Source: CBFHSD01 sp965658375 (GTDB lineage: Bacteria; Bacteroidota; Bacteroidia; Flavobacteriales_G; Salibacteraceae). Taken from it: a stretch of DNA of 16,219 nucleotides. The notes below the pieces were generated by a model. It was not told the DNA's origin. It worked only from the letters and a program-made list of their open reading frames with translations, and ran no database searches. The translations under genes were made by a program, and so were the position numbers. The stretch covers positions 1 to 16,219 of the forward strand of contig CBFHSD010000048.1 of NCBI GenBank assembly GCA_965658375.1, in the 5' to 3' direction. Of the stretch, positions 7,793 to 13,978 are shown piece by piece; the first letter of the stretch is position 1, and every line of letters starts with the position of its first letter.

Positions 7793-9085
7793 TTACAACT
7801 TGTACTTATCGCCCCAAAGATTCTTCAAGTGCTGTTTAAATTGCTGTTCTTTAGGGTTGCTACCTGGAGTATAAAAATCGGTTCCAGACAATTCATCTGG
7901 TAGGTATTCTTGAGCTTTGAAATTGTTAGGGTTGTCATGACTATAGTTGTAATTACTTCCATATCCAAGTTCTTTCATCAATTTCGTAGGGGCATTTCTT
8001 AAATGCAATGGAACCGCTAAATCTCCTGTTGACTTTACAGTGCTTTGAGCTTTACCTATAGCTGCGTAGCTGGCATTGCTCTTTGCAGAATTGGCCAAAT
8101 AAATAGTGGCTTGCGCCAATACAATTCTACACTCTGGATATCCTATATTTTGAACCGCTGAGAAACAATTGTTGGCAATAACTAAAGCCGTAGGATTGGC
8201 GTTCCCTATGTCTTCGCTTGCTGAAATTAATAATCTTCTAGCGATGAACTTTGGATCCTCACCTCCCTCAATCATGCGAGCAAGCCAATAAACAGCTCCG
8301 TTGGGATCGCTTCCACGAATAGATTTGATAAAGGCTGAAATGATATCATAATGCATTTCGCCAGATTTGTCATACTTGCTTGGGTTAGATGTGATCAAAT
8401 GGTTGACGAGATCATTGGTGAGTTGATTTTCACCTTTCTCTTCAGCCGCCATAGCAACAATTTCAAGGGTATTAAGAAGCTTTCTAGCGTCTCCTCCAGA
8501 GCTTCTGATTAACGCTTCGTACTCTTTAATTTCTATAGCAGTTTTAGAGAGGTATTCATCATTTTTTAAAGCGTTATTTGCGAGTTGTTTTAGTAAATCT
8601 GCTGTCAATGGTTCTAAAGTATATACTTGACAACGAGAGAGAAGTGCGGGTATGACCTCAAAACTTGGATTTTCTGTGGTGGCACCAATCAGCGTAATTG
8701 TTCCTTTTTCAACAGCTGCCAACAGCGAGTCTTGTTGAGATTTACTGAAACGATGAATCTCATCAATGAAAAGAATGGGGTTTTTACCGCTACTAAAGAT
8801 GTCTTGCTTTTCTGCTTTTTCAATAACCGCGCGTACATCTTTTACTCCAGAGTGAATGGCGCTTAAGGTAAAGAATGGACGATTCATTTCTTGTGCTAGG
8901 AGAAAGGCAAGGGTTGTTTTACCTATTCCAGGGTTTCCCCACAAGATAAGAGAGGCAAGCCTTTGAGATTGGATCATGCGATAAATGGGTCCATCAGGCC
9001 CAATGATTTTCTCTTGACCTAAATAATCTGACAAGTTTTGCGGTCTAAGTCTTTCAGCTAAAGGAACAGAGGTGTTGTTGATCAT
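7793..9085 (-). CDS. rarA: Replication-associated recombination protein A (AAA+ ATPase)
   Basis: RarA (MgsA) is a clamp-loader-like AAA+ ATPase that acts at stalled replication forks with single-stranded DNA-binding protein. The 430-aa sequence has the N-terminal LAERLRPQNLSDYLGQ motif (9-23), Walker A GNPGIGKT (50-57), Walker B ILFIDEIH (104-111), sensor-1 GATTENPSF (134-142), an SRC arginine finger (150-152) and the helical MgsA C-terminal domain with AVYWLARMIEGGEDPKFIAR. The Walker A second residue is Asn where Pro is common; the catalytic Gly-Lys-Thr is intact. Length is normal for the family. It is the first gene of a run with three envelope genes, which is probably positional rather than functional coupling. 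Confidence 0.95.
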   Translation of the reverse strand: MINNTSVPLAERLRPQNLSDYLGQEKIIGPDGPIYRMIQSQRLASLILWGNPGIGKTTLAFLLAQEMNRPFFTLSAIHSGVKDVRAVIEKAEKQDIFSSGKNPILFIDEIHRFSKSQQDSLLAAVEKGTITLIGATTENPSFEVIPALLSRCQVYTLEPLTADLLKQLANNALKNDEYLSKTAIEIKEYEALIRSSGGDARKLLNTLEIVAMAAEEKGENQLTNDLVNHLITSNPSKYDKSGEMHYDIISAFIKSIRGSDPNGAVYWLARMIEGGEDPKFIARRLLISASEDIGNANPTALVIANNCFSAVQNIGYPECRIVLAQATIYLANSAKSNASYAAIGKAQSTVKSTGDLAVPLHLRNAPTKLMKELGYGSNYNYSHDNPNNFKAQEYLPDELSGTDFYTPGSNPKEQQFKQHLKNLWGDKYKL

Positions 9086-9162
9086 TGTTAAAGAAGTATT
9101 GACATTTTAATGAAAGAAAATGAACTTAATTCTAAAAAATGTACTATTATTGACCCACCAAA

Positions 9163-9179
9163 AATGCAAAGATTGCATT
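9163..9179. repeat. Short inverted repeat in the rarA-pnp intergenic region
   Basis: Perfect 7-bp arms, AATGCAA and TTGCATT, separated by 3 nt, about 80 bp upstream of rarA. It has no T-run, so it is not a terminator. It could be an operator-like site or part of an untranslated leader; function is unknown. Confidence 0.5.
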
Positions 9180-9214
9180 GACATTGAAATACTGAAAACA
9201 ACTTTTCTCCTCAA

Positions 9215-9259
9215 ATGCACATCGAGCAGCCGTGAGGTGCATGATATGAATAGCTCGAT
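9215..9259. repeat. Two interleaved inverted repeats (A-B-A'-B' order)
   Basis: ATGCAC (9215-9220) pairs with GTGCAT (9237-9242), and ATCGAGC (9221-9227) pairs with GCTCGAT (9253-9259). The two helices interleave rather than nest, the arrangement of a pseudoknot. They lie 10 bp before the terminator at 9270. No gene covers this stretch, and the short open frames crossing it run into the terminator and look spurious. Confidence 0.5.
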
Positions 9260-9269
9260 AATAGACCAA

Positions 9270-9305
9270 AATAAAACCCTCAAGGATTTCCTTGAGGGTT
9301 TTATT
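9270..9305 (-). terminator. Terminator of pnp, 16-bp perfect stem
   Basis: Arms at 9270-9285 and 9290-9305 are perfectly complementary with a 4-nt loop; the CCCTCAAGG core is followed by a T-rich 3' arm on either strand. It lies 33 bp after the pnp stop on the minus strand and can also stop plus-strand transcripts. Confidence 0.88.
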
Positions 9306-9338
9306 ATTTTATACCTATTCAAAATGTAAGTCTATTGA

Positions 9339-11474
9339 CTATGAATCTTGAGGTTTGGGCTTTCTCTCTGGACGAGGTAAAAGAACTTTTCTTGATAGTT
9401 TAAGCTTTCCAGTTTTAGGATCAACATCAATTAGTTTCACCTCTAACTCATCACCTTCTTTCAATACATCAGAAACGTTTTCAACGCGTCTCCATTCTAT
9501 TTCAGATACGTGAAGCAGACCATCTTTTCCAGGCAATATTTCAACAAAAGCTCCGTAAGGTGCAATTGCTTTTACTTTTCCTTGATATACTTCTCCAACT
9601 TCAGGAACAGATACAATGCCTTTTACTCGCGCAACGGCAGCATCCATTTCTTCCTTAGAAGTAGCGGCTATTTGAACAACTCCATAATCACCTTCTTCTT
9701 CAATATTAAGAGTAGTGTTTGTTGCAGCTTGAATTTCTTGAATGATTTTTCCACCAGGTCCGATAACAGCGCCAATCATATCCTTAGGGATACGGATAGT
9801 TTCAATTCTCGGAGCATTTGGTTTCATGTCTTCATTAGCAGAAGCCAATGTTTCATTCATTATTCCTAAGATGTGGTGTCTTCCTTCTTTTGACTGGTTC
9901 AATGCAGTAGAAAGAACCTCACGATTCAAACCGTCTACTTTAATGTCCATTTGACATGCAGTAATACCGTCAACAGTACCAGCAACTTTAAAGTCCATGT
10001 CGCCTAATGCGTCTTCATCTCCAAGAATATCAGACAAAACTGCGTATTCTCCGTTTGCTCCAGAAATCAATCCCATTGCAATACCAGAAACTGGTTTTCT
10101 CATAGGAACCCCAGCGTCCATCAATGCAAGTGAACCTGCACAAACAGATGCCATAGAAGAAGAACCATTAGATTCAAGAATTTCAGATACAACGCGTACT
10201 GTATAATCGTAATTGTCTGGAAGCATTTTTTCCAAAGCTCTTTGTGCCAAGTTTCCATGACCAATTTCTCTACGAGAAGTACTTCTTATTGGGCGAGCCT
10301 CACCGGTTGAGAAAGGAGGGAAGTTATAGTGCAACATAAATGGTTGATCTCCTTCAAGGAAAGCTCCATCTATGCTTTGTGCATCTTTCTTGGTTCCCAA
10401 TGTAATGGTGGACAATGATTGTGTCTCACCTCTTGTAAATACAGAAGAACCATGTGTTCCTGGAAGGTAATCTACTTCACACCAAATAGGTCTCACTTCT
10501 GTAGTAGAGCGACCATCTAAACGAATCCCTTTCGAAAGAACTACATTTCTTACTGCTTCTTTCTTCACTTTCTTGATGTACTGACCAATCATGAAAGCGT
10601 TTTCATCTAATTCTTCTTCGCTAAGTGAAGCTTTGAATTCATCAGCAATCTCACCAAATTTCTCACTTCTCGTTCCTTTATCAGAAGCAGAGGAGGCAAC
10701 TTCGAAGAACTTGTCGTAACACATTTTTTGAATGCGTTCTAAGATTTCTTCGTTGTGCTTTTCGTGGCTATATTCTCTTTTCTCGGCACTTGAAGGAACC
10801 ATGGCTGCCAAGTCTTTTTGAGCTTGACATTGTGTTTTGATTGCTTCGTGTGCAAATAGGATAGCTTCGAGCATTTCATCTTCAGAAATCTCATCCATTT
10901 CTCCTTCAACCATTACAATACTGTCTACAGAGCCTGCAATCACCATGTCAATGTCACAGCTTGTAAGCTGATCTTTGGTTGGGTTGATGATTAATTTGCC
11001 ATCTATTCTACCTACACGCACTTCAGATACTGGCCCATTGAAAGGAATATCTGAAACAGCAATTGCTGCAGAAGCTGCAAAGCAAGCCAATGCGTCTGGC
11101 ATTGTTTGCTTGTCGCTTGACAATAATTGAATTTGTACTTGAGTATTAGCGTGGTAATCGTCTGGGAATAATGGACGCAGTGCTCTATCTATTAAACGAG
11201 CTGTCAAGATTTCAGATTCAGAAGGACGTGCCTCTCTTTTAATGAAACCACCTGGAAACTTACCAGTAGAATAAAATTTCTCTCTGTACTCGACAGTAAG
11301 AGGTAAAAAATCTACGTCTTCTCCAGCTTTGTAATCGGAAACGATGGTTGCAAGAAGTACATTATCTCCTTCTCTCAACACGACAGATCCGTGTGCTTGT
11401 TTTGCTAATTTTCCTGTTTCAAGGGTAACTTGGTGGCCTTCAAACTCCACAGTGTGGGATACACCTAATTTCAT
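9339..11474 (-). CDS. pnp: Polyribonucleotide nucleotidyltransferase (PNPase)
   Basis: PNPase degrades RNA 3' to 5' by phosphorolysis and can add nucleotides in reverse. The 711-aa protein has the full family layout: first RNase PH domain (about 10-145), helical linker (about 150-300), second catalytic RNase PH domain (about 310-545), KH domain (about 555-615, GPGG loop 572-575) and S1 domain (about 622-693). Catalytic acidic residues are in GDEDALGDMD (485-494), with D486 and D492 at the same numbers as the E. coli catalytic aspartates. The tail after S1 is only about 17 residues, so I see no long acidic or RNase E-docking extension. It follows rpsO, an order conserved in many bacteria including E. 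coli, where the intervening hairpin contributes to autoregulation. Confidence 0.97.
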   Translation of the reverse strand: MKLGVSHTVEFEGHQVTLETGKLAKQAHGSVVLREGDNVLLATIVSDYKAGEDVDFLPLTVEYREKFYSTGKFPGGFIKREARPSESEILTARLIDRALRPLFPDDYHANTQVQIQLLSSDKQTMPDALACFAASAAIAVSDIPFNGPVSEVRVGRIDGKLIINPTKDQLTSCDIDMVIAGSVDSIVMVEGEMDEISEDEMLEAILFAHEAIKTQCQAQKDLAAMVPSSAEKREYSHEKHNEEILERIQKMCYDKFFEVASSASDKGTRSEKFGEIADEFKASLSEEELDENAFMIGQYIKKVKKEAVRNVVLSKGIRLDGRSTTEVRPIWCEVDYLPGTHGSSVFTRGETQSLSTITLGTKKDAQSIDGAFLEGDQPFMLHYNFPPFSTGEARPIRSTSRREIGHGNLAQRALEKMLPDNYDYTVRVVSEILESNGSSSMASVCAGSLALMDAGVPMRKPVSGIAMGLISGANGEYAVLSDILGDEDALGDMDFKVAGTVDGITACQMDIKVDGLNREVLSTALNQSKEGRHHILGIMNETLASANEDMKPNAPRIETIRIPKDMIGAVIGPGGKIIQEIQAATNTTLNIEEEGDYGVVQIAATSKEEMDAAVARVKGIVSVPEVGEVYQGKVKAIAPYGAFVEILPGKDGLLHVSEIEWRRVENVSDVLKEGDELEVKLIDVDPKTGKLKLSRKVLLPRPERKPKPQDS

Positions 11475-11504
11475 GTGCTAATTTTATATCAATATTTACG
11501 GTAT

Positions 11505-11538
11505 AAAGAAAGGCAATCTTGTTGGATTGCCTTTCTTT
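11505..11538 (-). terminator. Hairpin between rpsO and pnp: terminator or processing site
   Basis: A 14-bp perfect stem (11505-11518 with 11525-11538) with a 6-nt loop, 12 bp after the rpsO stop. On the coding (minus) strand the T-run after the stem is short and interrupted, while the plus strand has the longer run. Partial termination plus read-through into pnp, or RNase processing as known for E. coli rpsO-pnp, both fit. Confidence 0.7.
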
Positions 11539-11550
11539 TTTGGTGTCATT

Positions 11551-11820
11551 TTATTTTCTTAAGCCTAGCTTCTTAATCAAAGCTCTGTACTTTTCAATAT
11601 CTCCTGCCTTAAGGTAGGCTAAAAGTGACTTACGTTTACCTACAAGTCTAATCAGAGATCTCTGAGTATTGAAGTCTTTTTTATTGTTCTTCAAATGCTG
11701 TGTTAAATGTTCAATTCTGTAAGTGAACAAAGCAATTTGAGCTTCTGTTGAACCGGTGTTTTTTTCGTCTCCACCGTACTCTTTAAAAAATTCTTGTTTC
11801 TTTTCGCTAGATAAATACAT
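11551..11820 (-). CDS. rpsO: 30S ribosomal protein S15
   Basis: Small-subunit protein S15 binds the central domain of 16S rRNA early in 30S assembly. The 89-aa protein, identical in length to E. coli S15, shows the conserved GSTEAQIALFTYRIEHLTQHL helix region (about 23-43), the KDFNTQRSLIRLVGKRKSLLAYL core (48-70) and the KYRALIKKLGLRK end. The open frame runs upstream to an ATG at 11877, but that codon lies above the promoter box at 11867-11874, and the extra 19 residues have no counterpart in the family, so ATG 11818-11820 is the start. pnp follows in the same direction. Confidence 0.97.
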   Translation of the reverse strand: MYLSSEKKQEFFKEYGGDEKNTGSTEAQIALFTYRIEHLTQHLKNNKKDFNTQRSLIRLVGKRKSLLAYLKAGDIEKYRALIKKLGLRK

Positions 11821-11849
11821 TCCAATATTGTTTAAATGATTCTTATGTA

Positions 11850-11874
11850 CCTCAAAAATGAGGCTGCAAATATA
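11850..11874 (-). promoter_or_regulatory. rpsO promoter box and 5'-leader hairpin
   Basis: The minus strand reads TATATTTG (11874-11867), an exact TAnnTTTG -7 match. A CCTCA-TTTT-TGAGG hairpin (11863-11850) follows at the expected transcription start, so the rpsO mRNA would open with a stem-loop about 30 nt ahead of the ATG. The hairpin may stabilise the 5' end or bind S15 for autoregulation; both are inference. Confidence 0.5.
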
Positions 11875-11895
11875 CAACTATTCTGCGATATAGAT

Positions 11896-12741
11896 CTAGT
11901 TGGAGAACAGCCTAAGAACTTGATCCATTTTATTCTTGAGTTCGCGTCTATCTACAATGAAGTCTAAGAAGCCATGCTCAAGCAAAAACTCTGAAGTTTG
12001 GAATCCTTCAGGTAAGTCTTTTCCAATGGTTTCTTTAATTACTCTTGGTCCTGCAAATCCGATTAAAGCACCTGGTTCTGCAATATTAATATCACCCAGC
12101 ATTGCATAAGATGCGGTTACACCACCAGTTGTTGGATCTGTTAGATAAGAGATGTAAGGAATCTTATTATTTGCTAACTGAGTTAGTTTGGCAGAAGTTT
12201 TCGCCATTTGCATTAATGAAAAGGCTGCTTCCATCATTCTCGCACCGCCAGATTTGCTAATGATCATGAAGGGGATTTTATGCTTAATAGAATAATCTAT
12301 TCCTCGAGCAATTTTTTCACCTACTACAGAACCCATTGATCCACCTATAAAAGCAAAGTCCATGCAAGCTACAACTAGATCTTGTCCATTGACTTTACCA
12401 TGTGCTGTTCTCATGGCATCTTTCAAACCTGTTTTTTTGGTAGACGCAGCTACACGATCTACATACTTCTTAGTGTCTTCAAATTTCAAAGGGTCACCAG
12501 AAATAATATTCGCATTAAGCTCAGTGTAATTGTTGTGGTCAAAGAGTATTTCAAAGTACTCTCTTGAGCCTATTCTTTTATGGAAGCCATCCTCGGGAAC
12601 AACATAGTTGTTGGCTTTTAATTCATCAGATTCTATGATAACTCCAGAAGGGCTTTTGAACCATAGTCCGTCTGGTGTTTCTTTTTTTTCTTGGGTAGGA
12701 GTGGTAATTCCTTTCTGAATTCGTCTAAACCAACTGCTCAT
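11896..12741 (-). CDS. accD: Acetyl-CoA carboxylase carboxyltransferase subunit beta, lacking zinc-ribbon cysteines
   Basis: AccD forms the carboxyltransferase with AccA and transfers the carboxyl group from biotin to acetyl-CoA, giving malonyl-CoA for fatty acid synthesis. The 281-aa sequence has the N-terminal WFRRIQKGI, FIGGSMGSVVGEKIARG (about 131-147), SGGARMMEAAFSLMQMAKTS, a TDPTTGGVTASYAMLGD oxyanion/CoA region and EPGALIGFAGPRVI. The four cysteines that bind zinc in the E. coli enzyme align with S30, G33, V48 and D51, so the zinc ribbon cannot bind metal; flavobacterial AccD sequences as I recall them share this. accA is not in the window. A terminator separates it from the upstream aldolase gene; its own promoter is not obvious. 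Confidence 0.96.
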   Translation of the reverse strand: MSSWFRRIQKGITTPTQEKKETPDGLWFKSPSGVIIESDELKANNYVVPEDGFHKRIGSREYFEILFDHNNYTELNANIISGDPLKFEDTKKYVDRVAASTKKTGLKDAMRTAHGKVNGQDLVVACMDFAFIGGSMGSVVGEKIARGIDYSIKHKIPFMIISKSGGARMMEAAFSLMQMAKTSAKLTQLANNKIPYISYLTDPTTGGVTASYAMLGDINIAEPGALIGFAGPRVIKETIGKDLPEGFQTSEFLLEHGFLDFIVDRRELKNKMDQVLRLFSN

Positions 12742-12751
12742 ATATTAAAGG

Positions 12752-12777
12752 TCAAAAAAGGGGCATAAAGCCCCTTT
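12752..12777 (-). terminator. Terminator after the aldolase gene
   Basis: An 8-bp perfect GC-rich stem (AAAGGGGC 12757-12764, GCCCCTTT 12770-12777) with a 5-nt loop, followed on the minus strand by six Ts. It lies 21 bp after the aldolase stop and 15 bp before accD. Confidence 0.85.
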
Positions 12778-12798
12778 GGATTGTCAAATAGTTATAAG

Positions 12799-13863
12799 TT
12801 ATGCAATGCTTACTTCATCTGTTAAGTATACATCTTGTACTGAGTTGATGATTTCAACTCCTTCGTTCATAGGTCTTTGGAAAGCTTTTCTTCCTAAGAT
12901 TAAACCTTGACCACCAGCTCTTTTATTAATCACAGCTGTTTCAACTGCATCTGCTAAATCTGAAGCACCACCAGAAGCACCACCAGAGTTGATTAAGCCA
13001 CGTCTTCCCATGTAGCAGTTTGCTACTTGGTATCTGGCAAGATCAATCGGGTGATCGGTTGTTAATTCAGAATACACTTTAGGGTGTGTTTTACCAACAT
13101 TTACAGCATTGTAGCCTCCATTGTTAGTAGGTAGCTTTTGCTTAATGATGTCTGCTCCAAGAGTAACACCTAAATGGTTTGCTTGACCAGTAAGGTCAGC
13201 AGAAGTATGGTAATCAACACCGTCTGTTTTAAACGCTCCATTTCTAGTGTAACACCAAAGGATTGTTGCCATTCCTAATTCATGAGCTCTTTCAAAAGCC
13301 ATTGCAACTTCTTGCATCTGACGGTTAGAGTCTTCGGAACCAAAATACACTGTTGCTCCAACTGCGGTAGCTCCCATATCCCAAGCTCTATCTACAGAGC
13401 CAAACATAATTTGGCTATAGCTATTCGGGTAGCTCAAGAATTCATTGTGGTTAATCTTAACAACAAACGGAATCTTGTGTGCGTATCTTCTAGAGTTCGC
13501 AGCCAACACATCAAAAGTAGAAGCAACGGCATTGCAACCTGATTCTATTGCCAGTTTAATGATGTTTTCTGGATCAAAGTAAATAGGGTTTGGAGCAAAT
13601 GAAGCTCCTGCACTGTGCTCTATTCCTTGGTCAACAGGAAGAATACTAACATAGCCCGTATTGGCTAGTCTTCCCGTGCCGTGCAAAGCAGCAAGACTGC
13701 GAAGTACTTGTGGATTTCTATCAGATTCTATAAAACTCGTATCTACAAAATCTGCTGAGGGCAGGTGCAACATGCTCTTGTCAAAGGTTGTACAGGTGTG
13801 CCCTAAAAGGTTTTCGGCATTTTCGCCTAACAGCGATTGAATTTTAGAGAAAGCGTTAGCCAT
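12799..13863 (-). CDS. fbaB: Class I fructose-bisphosphate aldolase (DhnA/FbaB type)
   Basis: Cleaves fructose 1,6-bisphosphate to dihydroxyacetone phosphate and glyceraldehyde 3-phosphate, or the reverse, through a Schiff base on lysine. The 354-aa protein resembles E. coli FbaB along its whole length, with SILPVDQGIEHSAGASFAPN (73-92), SRRYAHKIPF, VGATVYFGSE, SADLTGQANH and GADIIKQK, in which K241 corresponds to the Schiff-base lysine K237 of E. coli. GLILGRKAFQRPM near the end supplies the phosphate-binding loop. The open frame reaches an ATG at 13890, but that codon falls inside the promoter box at 13888-13895, and E. coli FbaB aligns from MANAFSKIQSLLG, so ATG 13861-13863 is the start. 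It appears monocistronic, with its own promoter box and terminator. Confidence 0.95.
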   Translation of the reverse strand: MANAFSKIQSLLGENAENLLGHTCTTFDKSMLHLPSADFVDTSFIESDRNPQVLRSLAALHGTGRLANTGYVSILPVDQGIEHSAGASFAPNPIYFDPENIIKLAIESGCNAVASTFDVLAANSRRYAHKIPFVVKINHNEFLSYPNSYSQIMFGSVDRAWDMGATAVGATVYFGSEDSNRQMQEVAMAFERAHELGMATILWCYTRNGAFKTDGVDYHTSADLTGQANHLGVTLGADIIKQKLPTNNGGYNAVNVGKTHPKVYSELTTDHPIDLARYQVANCYMGRRGLINSGGASGGASDLADAVETAVINKRAGGQGLILGRKAFQRPMNEGVEIINSVQDVYLTDEVSIA

Positions 13864-13887
13864 AGTTTTCTGATTAATATTTGTCCG

Positions 13888-13895
13888 CAAATCTA
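13888..13895 (-). promoter_or_regulatory. -7 promoter box of the aldolase gene
   Basis: The minus strand reads TAGATTTG, an exact TAnnTTTG match, 24 bp upstream of the ATG at 13863. A TTG lies 22 bp further upstream (minus strand, about 13920-13918), slightly beyond the usual -33 spacing. The leader would be about 20 nt. Confidence 0.55.
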
Positions 13896-13978
13896 AGTAA
13901 TCTGTTTAGGTTGGAAACAAGGAAGCTTTCAAGAGCTTTAAACTTTATGAACTATAAAGATGTAAATATCTAAATCTG

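Noticed and set aside
9107..9329. Small open frames of about 70 codons on both strands of the rarA-pnp gap
   Set aside because: Both run through the 16-bp terminator stem, and their translations have no coherent composition or motif.
11821..11877. 19-residue N-terminal extension of S15
   Set aside because: It spans the exact -7 box and leader hairpin, and S15 is 89 residues in the family, matching ATG 11820.
12742..12798. accD promoter between the aldolase terminator and accD
   Set aside because: The only similar string on the minus strand (CTATTTG) lacks the two-base spacer and lies upstream of the terminator; not convincing.
13864..13890. 9-residue N-terminal extension of the aldolase
   Set aside because: Its ATG lies inside the TAGATTTG promoter box, and the family N-terminus starts at the internal ATG.
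13943..13959. CTTTAT/ATAAAG hairpin as terminator of the Omp85 gene
   Set aside because: It has only 6 AT-rich base pairs and no proper T-run; too weak to call.
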